NCBI GenBank assembly: GCA_900540535.1
Contig: UQGM01000013.1
Coordinates: forward strand, 1 to 56,361
Source of the DNA: an uncultured Oscillospiraceae bacterium
GTDB taxonomy: Bacteria; Bacillota; Clostridia; Oscillospirales; Acutalibacteraceae
DNA: 56,361 bases
Direction: 5' to 3'
The notes beneath the pieces were generated by a model. The model had not been told where the DNA came from. It was given only the letters and a program-made list of their open reading frames with translations, and searched no databases. A program made the translations under genes and the position numbers. The first letter of the stretch is position 1. Every line of letters begins with the position of its first letter. Positions 15,017-24,056 of this stretch are shown piece after piece.

Positions 15017-16372
15017 ATGATAAACACAAGAGATATTTTAGAAACCATTAGCATGATTCAGGAGGAAAACCTTGATATAAGAACAATCACCATGGGTATT
15101 TCCCTCCTCGACTGCTGCCACAGCGACATCGACACAGCCTGCACAAGGGTTTATGATAAAATTACCCGTAAAGCAGAAAAGCTTGTCAAAACAGGTGAAG
15201 ACATCGAAAAGGAATTCGGTATTCCGATTATTCATAAGAGAATATCCGTAACCCCTATTTCAATGATATACGCTTCCTGCGGCGGCGACCCTGTAAAATT
15301 TGCCAGAACTCTTGAAAAAGCTTCTCAGGCAGTGGGAGTAAACTTCCTTGGAGGTTATTCCGCCCTTGTACAGAAAGGCTTTGCAGCAGGCGATATAGAG
15401 CTTATACGCAGCATTCCTGAAGCTCTTTCAGTTACAGATCACATATGCTCCTCTGTAAACATAGGCTCCACAAAAGCCGGTATCAATATGGATGCAGTAA
15501 AGCTTATGGGTGAAATCGTTAAAGAGACAGCAGAAGTTACAGCTGACCGTGACTGCATAGGTGCAGCAAAGCTCGTTGTGTTCTGCAACGCTCCCGATGA
15601 CAATCCCTTTATGGCAGGCGCATTCCATGGCGCAGGCGAACCTGATTGTGTAATCAATGTAGGCGTTTCAGGCCCCGGAGTTGTCCGTGCAGCTCTAGCT
15701 AAAAATCCTGACTGCGACATTACAGGCGTTGCAGATATAATAAAGAAAACCGCTTTCAAAATCACAAGAATGGGTCAGCTGGTTGCTTCTGAGGCTTCAA
15801 AGAGACTTGACGTTCCTTTCGGAATAGTTGACCTTTCTCTTGCTCCCACTCCGGCAGTTGGTGACTCAGTGGCTCATATTCTCGAAGAAATGGGTCTCGA
15901 ACAGTGCGGAACTCACGGAACAACCGCAGCTCTTGCACTTCTCAACGATGCAGTTAAAAAAGGCGGCGTAATGGCTTCTTCCCATGTAGGCGGACTTTCA
16001 GGCGCATTTATCCCCGTAACTGAGGATGCCGGCATGATTGACGCTGCAAGAAGCGGCTCACTTATAATCGAAAAACTTGAGGCCATGACAGCAGTTTGCT
16101 CCGTCGGTCTTGATATGATCGTAGTACCAGGTGACATCACCCCTGCTACAATTTCCGCAATTATCGCAGACGAAGCTGCTATCGGCATGGTAAACTCCAA
16201 GACAACCGCTGTAAGACTTATTCCTGCAATCGGCAAAAAAGTCGGCGAAGAGCTTAATTTCGGCGGTCTTCTCGGCAGCGGTCCCGTTATGGCAATAAAC
16301 GAAAAATCAAGCGAAAAATTCATTGCAAGAGGCGGACGCATTCCTGCTCCCATTCAGAGCCTTAAAAATTAA
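15017..16372 (+). CDS. UPF0210 / PFL family protein (DUF711)
   Basis: A 451-residue protein of usual length for UPF0210. The N-terminal DIRTITMGISLLDC and the central NPDCDITGVADIIKKTAFKITRMGQLVASEASKRL and GIVDLSLAPTPAVGDSVA blocks are typical of the family, which is distantly related to pyruvate-formate-lyase-like folds; no enzymatic activity has been assigned. No glycyl-radical motif is present. It lies in the nadE-ACT-UPF0210 unit; the tie to NAD synthesis is positional only. Confidence 0.92.
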   Translation: MINTRDILETISMIQEENLDIRTITMGISLLDCCHSDIDTACTRVYDKITRKAEKLVKTGEDIEKEFGIPIIHKRISVTPISMIYASCGGDPVKFARTLEKASQAVGVNFLGGYSALVQKGFAAGDIELIRSIPEALSVTDHICSSVNIGSTKAGINMDAVKLMGEIVKETAEVTADRDCIGAAKLVVFCNAPDDNPFMAGAFHGAGEPDCVINVGVSGPGVVRAALAKNPDCDITGVADIIKKTAFKITRMGQLVASEASKRLDVPFGIVDLSLAPTPAVGDSVAHILEEMGLEQCGTHGTTAALALLNDAVKKGGVMASSHVGGLSGAFIPVTEDAGMIDAARSGSLIIEKLEAMTAVCSVGLDMIVVPGDITPATISAIIADEAAIGMVNSKTTAVRLIPAIGKKVGEELNFGGLLGSGPVMAINEKSSEKFIARGGRIPAPIQSLKN

Positions 16373-16443
16373 AATATGAATAAAATTAAAATTTCAGTCC
16401 ATACTATTGATTGCAAACCGCAAAATAAGGAGTTGAAATTTTA

Positions 16444-16662
16444 ATGCTTGATAAACTTGCTTTATTACTCGTGATTGTTGGAGCCATAAACTGGGGCAGC
16501 ATCGGTCTTTTCCAGTTCGATATTGTAGGCTGGCTCTTCGGCGGTCAGGGAAGCCTTATCAGCCGTATAATCTTTTCCCTCGTCGCTCTTGCCGGTATCT
16601 GGTGCATTTCTCTTCTCTTCCGTGATACCGAAGTGCTCCCGTCAGCAGATCACGATAGATAA
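16444..16662 (+). CDS. DUF378 small membrane protein
   Basis: A 72-residue protein with two TM helices. The first carries the DUF378 signature LLVIVGAINWGSIGLFQFD and the second is SRIIFSLVALAGIWCISLLF. The function is unknown. AAGGAG precedes the ATG. It is followed by a strong terminator. Confidence 0.88.
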   Translation: MLDKLALLLVIVGAINWGSIGLFQFDIVGWLFGGQGSLISRIIFSLVALAGIWCISLLFRDTEVLPSADHDR

Positions 16663-16677
16663 TTTACCTTTCAAATT

Positions 16678-16716
16678 AAAATCCCTATGCTACGCAAAGC
16701 ATAGGGATTTTAATAT
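16678..16716 (+). terminator. Terminator after DUF378 gene
   Basis: A perfect 13-bp stem, 16678-16690 with 16699-16711, containing CCCTATGC/GCATAGGG, with an 8-nt loop and T-rich tail. Confidence 0.85.
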
Positions 16717-16850
16717 TTTAAAAGAATATTTTACTTTTAGTGTGATTAAAATATTTAATTGTTTTTATCTCTCCTTTGTTGTCTTATTTACATTCCTAAT
16801 AACTTTACTTCTCTTTTAATCTGAAATCGTTAAATTACATAATCAGATAT

Positions 16851-16887
16851 ATAAAAACCCCATACCGGCATATACCGGTATGGGGTT
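16851..16887 (-). terminator. Terminator of the surface-protein gene
   Basis: A perfect 13-bp stem AACCCCATACCGG/CCGGTATGGGGTT (16856-16868 with 16875-16887), followed on the minus strand by TTTTTAT. Confidence 0.9.
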
Positions 16888-16940
16888 AAACTCGTTATAT
16901 TAAGTTTGTCCTTTTAAAGGTTAAACCTATAACAGTTTAA

Positions 16941-19694
16941 TTAGGCATTCTTCTTCTTTCTTGCGATAAGAAGAACAGCGCCAGCTGCAACAGCTGTTGC
17001 TACGAAACCAGCAATTGCTGTATCACCAGTGGGAACGTCGCCTTCGTTATATCCGGGGTCAGAAGGATCTGAGGGATCACTGGGATCTGAAGGATCACTG
17101 GGATCTCCAGGATCGGTTCCCTCACCAACAAGGAGGCTAACGATAAGTGCGATTGCTGAATCGGGATCTGCCTTAGCCATGTCAAGGATTCCTGTAACTA
17201 CGCCTACCATGTTCTCAGGAAGAAGACCTGCAAGGAGATCGTTAACAGTGTTGTAGTTTTCCTCTATCTGAAGAAGACCAAGAACATAGCGAAGAACTGT
17301 AACAAGAACATCAGCCTGATCAGCAACGATCTTCTTGCTTGCTACGAACTTGCCGTCAGCATCAACACGCTTGCTTGTGAAGTCTGTGAGAGTACCAAGA
17401 GCAGCAACCTTGTGAAGGTCGATGTTGCTAAGTACTATCTTGATGTTCTCAGGAAGAACCTGAGGAAGAAGACTGTTGAGAAGCTCGTCGAGGTCGATGT
17501 TGTTAAGGAGATCTGTATAAAGTGTTGTAACATCAAATCCAGCCTGAAGAAGAAGTGAGTTTACAGGAGCGATAAGATTTGTTACAAATACAGAAAGGTT
17601 GTCGCTGTCAACAAAGTAAGCAATGTTGGGAAGAATCTTTGTAAGACCATCAAGGGGCTTAGCAGCGATGCTCTCAACAAGGTCAAGGATAGGATTGATT
17701 ACGTCAAGGATAAGGTTGTCGTGATCTGCGGCAACATCCTTCTTGTACTCATCATATGTCTTGATGTTTGTGCAGCCAAGAGCCTCAAGAAGAGGAATAA
17801 TTGCTGTGTTGTAACCGTTACCGCCCTTAATTGTTACTGCATCAAAGAGAACAAGGTTCTCGTCAGTAAGAATGAAGTCAAGAAGACCTGATACAGGACG
17901 AAGAACTGCTACAAGAGCATTTGTGAAGCCGGCTCTGTCGCCGTCTGTGAAGCCGTAGTTAACTGTTGAGAAATCAACATCTGCCCAAGAATCTGCCTTT
18001 TCGAAAGCAGCCTTAGCAGCAGCATACTCTTTCTCTGTAAGAAGAGACGCAAGACCCTTAGGTGTTACATCGATTCCAAGAAGGCTGAGAACCTGAGAAA
18101 CCTCAGCGCCTGCACCCTCGATAGCGGAATATGCTTCTTTAACAAGAGTATTAACAATATTGTTTGTGTAGAGATTTGTGCTTATCATGCTCTTAAGTCC
18201 GCCGGGAAGAAGTGTTCCGATAAGACCATCAAGAGCGGGGACAAGCTGTGCAATCTGCTCTTTTGTAAACTGGGTACCATAGTCAACCTTGAATTTCTCA
18301 ATTGCAGGAGTATTGTACTCAACATTTACAAGATCATAGTTGGGTGAGAAGAGGCTGAAAAGGAAGGAGATGATCTGATCGTCTTCCATAGCGAAAACGG
18401 TATCAAGAACACCCTTAACTGTCTCGTCTACCTGGCTGTAAATGAAATCCTGGTTAGCTCTTACAGTCTCAAGAGCATATCTGAGAACTGTAACGAGAAC
18501 GTCTGCACGGTAAGCAGCGATTTCGAAGCTCTTGCCGCCGTTTGTGTTGTCAACTTCTTTGTACTCACCAAGTGTTGAGAGCTTTTTGAAGTCAATGTCG
18601 TTCCATACAAAACCAGGAACCTTAGATGTAATTGCATTCTTAAGAAGTTCGTTGATTCCAGCAGCATCTTTAAGCTGAGGCATAGCGTTGAAGAGGAGGT
18701 CACCAACATTGATCTGTGTTGTGTACCAGTCTACAAGGCCAGCAGCTCCGCCGATACCGATTGTAACAACAAGCTTCTGAGCAGCAGTTACATGAAGCTG
18801 ATTTGCAACGATATATCCGATCTCAGGAAGAACCTCAACAATCTCTGTAAGAGGCTGACCTGATGTAAGAGAGTCAACTCTGTCAAGAAGAGGATTGAGG
18901 ATATTGCCGAGCATCTCAACTGTTGATTCACCAGCTTTGAACTCATCAACTGTTACTGCATCTGCACCAAGGTGCTGAAGAAGAGGAAGGATAACATCTG
19001 CATAAGCATTGCATCCGCCTATCTTAACCATAGCAACAGGAACTTCAAGACCGGGGATACCAATCTTTACCTGTCCCTCAAGCTTAGCTCCGGAAAGAGC
19101 AGCTCTGAGAACAGAGTTAAGACCGTTAAGAGCATTACCGAGAGCATCGATGAAGGAAGCTCTGTCAGTTACGCCCCATTTTACGTTGTCCCAGTTAACG
19201 TTTGCCCAGTTATCACCGGCAGCAGCAATTGCTTCTTTGGCAGCGCTGTATTTGCCATCGATCTGGCTTGCAACGTCAGCAGGTCTAACATAAACACCAA
19301 CAGCGCCCTTGAGAACGTCAAAGATAAGGCCTTTGACGAAATCAGGAACATTCTCGATGTTATTGATTGTGTCCTGGATCATAGGATAAATAGCCTTTAC
19401 GATCTCGTTAACCATAGCATCGTTAAAGAGATTGTCACTGATAAGCTTGTTCACTGCATCTGAAAGAGACTTAGCGCCGGGGCTTAAAAGTGAAGCTACA
19501 GCTTCGCTCTTAACAACGTTGTCAAGAGCTGCAAGTACCTGATTAGCGGACTCTTCAGTTACGCCTTCAGGAAGGTCAACTACTCCAGTTTTTTCTTCAG
19601 CAGCAAAAGCCATGAGACCTGCTGAAAGAGAAGAGAAAACTAGAACGAGTGCCAGTATTACACTGAGCACTTTGCGGATTGTTTTACTTTTCAA
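16941..19694 (-). CDS. Large secreted surface protein with two ~400-residue repeats and a sorting-like C-terminus
   Basis: A 917-residue exported protein I cannot assign to a known family. A signal peptide (residues 1 to about 31, ending MAFA) leads to two long homologous units about 400 residues apart. Unit 1 has WGVTDRASFIDALGNALNG, ILPLLQHLGA...VDEFK, NILNPLLDRV and ADVLVTVLRYALE. Unit 2 has YGFTDGDRAGFTNALVAVL, IIPLLEALGC...YDEYK, VINPILDLVE and ADVLVTVLRYVLG. The units are rich in Leu/Ile/Val helices. A DPS repeat linker (residues about 858-878) and EGDVPTGD plus TM helix plus RKKKNA follow, a sortase-like signal lacking canonical LPXTG. TTG is the start (AAAGGGG upstream). Codon choice looks as biased as in the tuf/fusA genes, suggesting high expression. 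Confidence 0.85.
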   Translation of the reverse strand: MKSKTIRKVLSVILALVLVFSSLSAGLMAFAAEEKTGVVDLPEGVTEESANQVLAALDNVVKSEAVASLLSPGAKSLSDAVNKLISDNLFNDAMVNEIVKAIYPMIQDTINNIENVPDFVKGLIFDVLKGAVGVYVRPADVASQIDGKYSAAKEAIAAAGDNWANVNWDNVKWGVTDRASFIDALGNALNGLNSVLRAALSGAKLEGQVKIGIPGLEVPVAMVKIGGCNAYADVILPLLQHLGADAVTVDEFKAGESTVEMLGNILNPLLDRVDSLTSGQPLTEIVEVLPEIGYIVANQLHVTAAQKLVVTIGIGGAAGLVDWYTTQINVGDLLFNAMPQLKDAAGINELLKNAITSKVPGFVWNDIDFKKLSTLGEYKEVDNTNGGKSFEIAAYRADVLVTVLRYALETVRANQDFIYSQVDETVKGVLDTVFAMEDDQIISFLFSLFSPNYDLVNVEYNTPAIEKFKVDYGTQFTKEQIAQLVPALDGLIGTLLPGGLKSMISTNLYTNNIVNTLVKEAYSAIEGAGAEVSQVLSLLGIDVTPKGLASLLTEKEYAAAKAAFEKADSWADVDFSTVNYGFTDGDRAGFTNALVAVLRPVSGLLDFILTDENLVLFDAVTIKGGNGYNTAIIPLLEALGCTNIKTYDEYKKDVAADHDNLILDVINPILDLVESIAAKPLDGLTKILPNIAYFVDSDNLSVFVTNLIAPVNSLLLQAGFDVTTLYTDLLNNIDLDELLNSLLPQVLPENIKIVLSNIDLHKVAALGTLTDFTSKRVDADGKFVASKKIVADQADVLVTVLRYVLGLLQIEENYNTVNDLLAGLLPENMVGVVTGILDMAKADPDSAIALIVSLLVGEGTDPGDPSDPSDPSDPSDPSDPGYNEGDVPTGDTAIAGFVATAVAAGAVLLIARKKKNA
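17056..17116 (-). repeat. Short tandem repeat encoding (Asp-Pro-Ser)n linker
   Basis: Tandem 9-bp codon triplets for Asp-Pro-Ser, partly in an 18-bp higher-order period, encode a proline-rich spacer just before the cell-wall sorting-like tail. Copy number is likely to vary by slippage. Confidence 0.8.
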
Positions 19695-19770
19695 TTGTAA
19701 AATCCCCTTTCATAATATTTAACAGGAAGTATTCACTTCAACACTAACCGCAAAATGTGCACACAACCTG

Positions 19771-19799
19771 TTTATACTGCGAATTATAAACTCTTTCAA
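19771..19799 (-). promoter_or_regulatory. Promoter of the surface-protein gene
   Basis: On the minus strand, TTGAAA (19794-19799), 17 bp and TATAAA (19771-19776), about 75 bp before the TTG start. Confidence 0.65.
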
Positions 19800-19895
19800 G
19801 TTGAAAATCAATTAACTAATTGCATAAAAATGATAAAATTACTTAGCATTTTCATACAAAAAGATTGGGATACCTATACAATTTGTAAACAAAAA

Positions 19896-19927
19896 ATAAA
19901 GCTGCCTTATATAGTATACAAGGCAGC
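19896..19927 (-). terminator. Terminator of the M28 peptidase gene
   Basis: Stem GCTGCCTT/AAGGCAGC (19901-19908 with 19920-19927), extendable by A-T pairs, followed on the minus strand by TTTATTTTTTG. Confidence 0.8.
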
Positions 19928-19947
19928 CTATTTTAAATGGGAAAATA

Positions 19948-21210
19948 TTACTTTTTGTATTTTTTCTCGTAGCTTTCAATGCCGCCCTTTGCATCATAAA
20001 GACGTGCTGCTTCAAGACAAATATCAAGTGAAAGTTCAATGCATTCGGGACTGATGTTATCCCATGTATCATGTCTTGTGTGATAATAAGTTTTGGGATT
20101 GTGGTTTACTCCGCAGAAACCGCATGAACGTATTCCGTACATTGAAAATCCTTCAGCGTCAACTGCTCCGGGATAAAGTTCTGCTCTGGGCATATCAATT
20201 CCGCAGTTGAGACCTGCTTCATGAAGCAAATCACCTACAGCTTCGCTGTCTTTAACAGTTCCTGTACATCCCTGAGTATAAACCTGAAGCTGCTCTATTT
20301 CTCTCATGGTATCCATTGATATAAATACCGTTTCGATTTCCTTCAGTTCTTTCTGATGACGCTTTGCATAAGCTTTTGAACCTCTGATTCCTGCCTCTTC
20401 AGCGCCTGCAATCAAACAGCAAACTTCTGTATTTTCAAAGCGGAAATCCGCATCGCTCATCTCTTTCATAACAGCCATAGCTATATAGCAGGCTGTAAGG
20501 TTATCGTTTGCACCGTCAACAATAACTTTCCAGTTAATGAAGAACATTATGGAAATAATGAAAGGTATTGTTATAACTGAGATGATTGACATTATTTTCC
20601 AAAAACCTGCAAACACTATAGAGTTTCCGGCAGCAATTGTGATAGCTGCCGCAGCATTCACAACAAAAATGAAAAACATACTTATGATAGCTCCGCCGAT
20701 TACGGGAACAAGAGCAGCAAGCTGACCGTGCATTGAATAAGTCCACTCCGGTGACGCATCGGAATGACCACCGAAAATAATTCTTCTCTTGACTTCCCCT
20801 TTCGGAGCTCTTCTCGCCATAACATTTCTTGAAACCCTTTTTGGAAACAGAAAATCCACAAAGGAGCGGTACATCATGAACTCAAAAACAAACATAAGAA
20901 TAGCAAGTAAAGTAAGTACACTACCTATAATGGGAAAAACCATACCTTTAGGTGACAGCCAAAACATAACAGTTGAAAATAAAGTAAAAAATGCAGATAT
21001 AATTATGAATCCCATAAATGCATGAGGATGCACGGTAAAGTCTTCCATTTCAACACTATCGGAATATTTTTCAAGCTCCTTCTTGAAAAAAGCCTGAGCA
21101 TTGCGCTCAGATTCCGTACCCGGACCTCTTCGCTTGAAGTTTTCGCAGACGTACTTAATACCGTCAACCATAAATTGCAATGTTTCTTTTGTGGATTTGC
21201 TAACAGACAT
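19948..21210 (-). CDS. Membrane-embedded M28-family metallopeptidase
   Basis: A 420-residue M28 (aminopeptidase/carboxypeptidase-like) dizinc peptidase. Metal-site motifs are in order: GGHSDA (His), DGANDN (bridging Asp), AGAEEAG (catalytic Glu and ligand Glu), SMDTM (Asp) and YYHTRHDTW (His). Unlike soluble M28 enzymes it carries two TM helices before the first His (about residues 65-115) and two more between the His and the bridging Asp (about 175-240). The active site is probably cytoplasmic, next to the membrane. AGGAGG precedes the ATG. It could trim peptides taken up by the cell; the substrate is unknown. Confidence 0.85.
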   Translation of the reverse strand: MSVSKSTKETLQFMVDGIKYVCENFKRRGPGTESERNAQAFFKKELEKYSDSVEMEDFTVHPHAFMGFIIISAFFTLFSTVMFWLSPKGMVFPIIGSVLTLLAILMFVFEFMMYRSFVDFLFPKRVSRNVMARRAPKGEVKRRIIFGGHSDASPEWTYSMHGQLAALVPVIGGAIISMFFIFVVNAAAAITIAAGNSIVFAGFWKIMSIISVITIPFIISIMFFINWKVIVDGANDNLTACYIAMAVMKEMSDADFRFENTEVCCLIAGAEEAGIRGSKAYAKRHQKELKEIETVFISMDTMREIEQLQVYTQGCTGTVKDSEAVGDLLHEAGLNCGIDMPRAELYPGAVDAEGFSMYGIRSCGFCGVNHNPKTYYHTRHDTWDNISPECIELSLDICLEAARLYDAKGGIESYEKKYKK

Positions 21211-21550
21211 AATCTTATTCCTCCTAATAAAAAATAAACCGCTTAGCGGAATTTTTCAGAAATATTATATCATTTTTTTGATTTAATGCAATTGCATTTA
21301 AGAAAAATGCAAAAAAATAAGAAATTATTCTCTTTTACGCAATAGTTTCGGGCTGTTACCGTAAAATTTAGTCTATTGACCCATTAAGTCTTCAAACATA
21401 TCGTTACATAAATACCAAATCATCATCTCATTGGTGGTATTGCTAACAAAATCTACATTTTTTTAGTCTTTTTATTAAATTTAATATTTAAATTGACCTT
21501 AAGGCAAATTGGAGATATAATAAATGCATAAAATTTACGGAGGAGTTGCA
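21211..21550. other. 340-bp divergent intergenic region
   Basis: AT-rich and without a gene. It holds the promoter at 21493-21521 for the sugar symporter. I see no strong hairpin or riboswitch core. Confidence 0.6.
21493..21521 (+). promoter_or_regulatory. Promoter of the GPH symporter gene
   Basis: TTGACC (21493-21498), a 17-bp spacer and perfect TATAAT (21516-21521). Confidence 0.85.
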
Positions 21551-23095
21551 ATGATAAACAGTAAAAATTTACACACTTATTCGCCTAAAGAGCGAAATAT
21601 GTATCTTATGGGTTTGTTCGGTCAAAACATAATATACAACATAATAGGCGCTTCTTTAGCCTATTATCTGCAATTTACTATACTTATACCGGCAATCGCA
21701 GTCAGCACAATTATGGCAATTGCCCGTGTATGGGATGCTTTCAATGATCCGATAATGGGAAGCATTGTTGACCGTACGAGATCAAAATGGGGTAAATGCA
21801 GACCTTATCTCCTTTTTGTTCCCATTCCCGTTTTTATCGTTACCATGATGTGCTTTATAAATTTCGGATTCTATGATCCTGCAGCAGGAGCAGCCAACGG
21901 ACATAATATCCTTGTAGTTGGCTGGGCCGCCTTTGCATACATATTATGGGGTATGGTTTATACAGTAGGTGACATTCCTCTTTGGGGCATAACAGCTCTT
22001 ATGACCGAAGATCAAAACGACAGAACAAAGCTTCTGTCCCTTGCAAGAATAGTGGCAGGTATCGGCGCAGGTATTACACTTCTTGCTATTCAGCCCTTGG
22101 CTCTGGCTCTGGGAGAAAAATTCACACCTGTATTCGACAGCGCTCCTGAGGGTGAAAGAATGGGCTTTATCACCGCTGCACTGCTGTTCGGTGTAGTTGG
22201 AACAATCACTTTCCAAATGGCCGGTCTTTTCACAAAAGAACATATTGCCCCCTCTGAAGAAAAATACACTCTGAAAGAAAACTTCGCTCTGATGTGGAAA
22301 AATAAACCTTTCCGTCAGATACTTATTTCAGGACTTCTTAGCAGCACAATTCAGCTGCCCATGCTTGTTGCAATGCCCATTGTAACATATTACTATGCAA
22401 GTAAAGATCCAATTATGGCTCTTCTCTATATGGTACTCCTCGGCGGAGGACTTTTCATTGGTCAGTTTGTGGCAATGGGTGCTTCTCCCTGGCTTACCAA
22501 AAAATTCTCAAAGAAAAACCTCTATAATTATTGTCATCTTTTAAGCGCAGTTCCGTTTGCACTTTTGTTTGTGCTCTATCTTTCAGCTCCTTCTAAACTT
22601 GTTGAACCTATGTATCTTGCCATAAGCTTAGTTCTCTTCGTAATCTGCGGAGGCGCAATAGGTCTTATATCCGTTCTTCGTTCCCTTATGATAGCAGATG
22701 CTGTTGACTATGAGGAATATCAGAGCGGCATACGTCCCGACGGTGTTTTCTTCTCAGGTCAGTCCTTTATAACAAAGCTTTCTATGGGTATAGCAACTGT
22801 CATAAGCGGTATAGCTTATTCAGCAGTAGGATTTTCAGATGCCCGTGTTCAGGAAGTAAACGCTTTCATTGAAGCAGGAGGAATCCCCAGAGAAAACCCT
22901 GAATATGCACCATATCTTATGATTCTCTTCTTCCTTATCTCCATTCCCCCTGCTATCGGATGTCTTCTTGCTGTAATTCCCACTTGGAAATATGCTCTTG
23001 ACGATGACGAGCATAACAGAATACTTGAAATACTTAATAAGCGCAGACATGAAAAAGAAGACTCCGAAGATAGATCCGAAGAATCTGCACAATAA
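21551..23095 (+). CDS. GPH-family sugar:cation symporter (MFS)
   Basis: A 514-residue polytopic transporter of the glycoside-pentoside-hexuronide:cation symporter family (MelB-like). The family signature is clear in the N-terminal third: RVWDAFNDPIMGSIVDRTRSKWGKCRPYL (about residues 59-87), with Asp/Asn residues typical of the cation site. A second conserved block, MIADAVDYEEYQSGIRPDGVFFS, lies near residue 390. About 12 TM helices. The ATG at 21551 follows AGGAG; the upstream ATG at 21524 lies at the expected transcription start. It is a single-gene unit with promoter and terminator, and the sugar is unknown. Confidence 0.9.
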   Translation: MINSKNLHTYSPKERNMYLMGLFGQNIIYNIIGASLAYYLQFTILIPAIAVSTIMAIARVWDAFNDPIMGSIVDRTRSKWGKCRPYLLFVPIPVFIVTMMCFINFGFYDPAAGAANGHNILVVGWAAFAYILWGMVYTVGDIPLWGITALMTEDQNDRTKLLSLARIVAGIGAGITLLAIQPLALALGEKFTPVFDSAPEGERMGFITAALLFGVVGTITFQMAGLFTKEHIAPSEEKYTLKENFALMWKNKPFRQILISGLLSSTIQLPMLVAMPIVTYYYASKDPIMALLYMVLLGGGLFIGQFVAMGASPWLTKKFSKKNLYNYCHLLSAVPFALLFVLYLSAPSKLVEPMYLAISLVLFVICGGAIGLISVLRSLMIADAVDYEEYQSGIRPDGVFFSGQSFITKLSMGIATVISGIAYSAVGFSDARVQEVNAFIEAGGIPRENPEYAPYLMILFFLISIPPAIGCLLAVIPTWKYALDDDEHNRILEILNKRRHEKEDSEDRSEESAQ

Positions 23096-23119
23096 TATTA
23101 CGGAAAAGCTCTAAACATT

Positions 23120-23150
23120 AAAAGCAGGTCTTTATGACCTGCTTTTTCTA
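23120..23150 (+). terminator. Terminator of the GPH symporter gene
   Basis: Perfect 11-bp stem (23120-23130 with 23136-23146), 5-nt loop and TTTT tail. Confidence 0.9.
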
Positions 23151-23308
23151 ATGCAAATCTTAAGGTTAAACTTCTAAAGCCTTTTAAGAGTTCAGCAATT
23201 ATCAGTCAGTTGGCTCTTATAAATTAGCTTCCTTTGTTACCTTTTAAATCTCCTCATGGCACATTCCTGATATAAAATTTATTTTCAACCTTCCCTTAAT
23301 TCAGAAAG

Positions 23309-23337
23309 TTGACAACCAATAAGAGATGAGATATACT
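23309..23337 (+). promoter_or_regulatory. Promoter of the small exported protein gene
   Basis: Consensus TTGACA (23309-23314), 17 bp, TATACT (23332-23337). Confidence 0.85.
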
Positions 23338-23364
23338 ATGTAATAATAATTAGCAATACATAGT
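23335..23364. repeat. Inverted repeat ACTATGTA/TACATAGT at the -10 and start site
   Basis: Perfect 8-bp arms (23335-23342 and 23357-23364) with 14 bases between. It begins inside the -10 element and spans the predicted start, so it could be an operator or a 5' RNA hairpin. Confidence 0.6.
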
Positions 23365-23398
23365 AGCGAAAACAAAATATATCATCGGAGGTGTATCT

Positions 23399-23881
23399 GT
23401 GAACACAGATTTAAAATTTTTAAGCATAAACAGAAAATTCAAAGCTACTGCATTACTTTGCACGCTAATAGTGTTATTACTTCTTTTTACTCAATGCACT
23501 GTTAATCAGGAAGAGGAAGAAAGCGAAACCATACCTATGCCTTCCCTGCCTTTGGCAGCATTTGAAGGTGAGTTTCTATATGGAAACATTCCGAAGCCCA
23601 CTGAAGCTGATGTTTATGTATTCATGAACAGCGAGGACGAAAAATACTATCACTATTCTTTTCAGTTTGACAATTTCACCATCGAAGAGGCAAAGGACTA
23701 TGTTGAGTTATTGGAAGAAACGGTAATTCAAAAAAGACTTGCCTATGATATTTATAAGGAGGACAGCGAGTTTCCGACGCTTAATTATTTCGGATGGGTG
23801 GATGCTAAAACTTCTATTAGCTTTGCCCAAGGCAATAAACGAGGCGGAATGTCAATAAATGTAGAAAAGAGTACCTATTGA
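23399..23881 (+). CDS. Small exported protein of unknown function, possible lipoprotein
   Basis: A 160-residue protein I do not recognise. Residues 1-16 are basic, 17-31 are a hydrophobic run (ALLCTLIVLLLLFTQC) and an acidic stretch (QEEEESE) follows. The Cys could be lipid-modified, but FTQC is a poor lipobox because of the Gln before Cys, so an uncleaved anchor is equally possible. The rest is a mixed alpha/beta acidic domain. GTG is the start, with GGAGGTG ending 5 bases before it. It stands alone between its own promoter and a strong terminator. Confidence 0.65.
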   Translation: MNTDLKFLSINRKFKATALLCTLIVLLLLFTQCTVNQEEEESETIPMPSLPLAAFEGEFLYGNIPKPTEADVYVFMNSEDEKYYHYSFQFDNFTIEEAKDYVELLEETVIQKRLAYDIYKEDSEFPTLNYFGWVDAKTSISFAQGNKRGGMSINVEKSTY

Positions 23882-23933
23882 TATTTTTATCAAATTTATT
23901 CACATACCTCAATTTATTATCTGTTGTAAATAA

Positions 23934-23969
23934 GCAGTGCAGTCCTTTTGCGGATTGCACTGCTTTTAA
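23934..23969 (+). terminator. Terminator of the small exported protein gene
   Basis: 12-nt arms with one mismatch (23934-23945 with 23952-23963), GCAGTGCA/TGCACTGC outer pairs and TTTT tail. Confidence 0.85.
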
Positions 23970-24005
23970 TATGTCAAAATCGTATATCTCGAAAGTCTGA
24001 GAACA

Positions 24006-24036
24006 TGAAAAAAGGCTCTGCATAAAGCAGAGCCTT
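24006..24036 (-). terminator. Terminator of tuf
   Basis: Perfect 10-bp stem AAGGCTCTGC/GCAGAGCCTT (24012-24021 with 24027-24036), followed on the minus strand by TTTTTC. It ends the rpoBC-str block. Confidence 0.9.
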
Positions 24037-24056
24037 AAAATTGTTAAAGAGTAGAA

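Larger units (their letters stand above)
23096..23398. other. 303-bp intergenic region
   Basis: No gene is seen. It holds the symporter terminator (23120-23150), the promoter of the next gene (23309-23337) and an inverted repeat overlapping that promoter (23335-23364). Confidence 0.6.

Noticed and set aside
17056..17116. CRISPR-like repeats
   Set aside because: The repeats are 9-18 bp codon repeats for Asp-Pro-Ser inside a surface protein, with no spacers.
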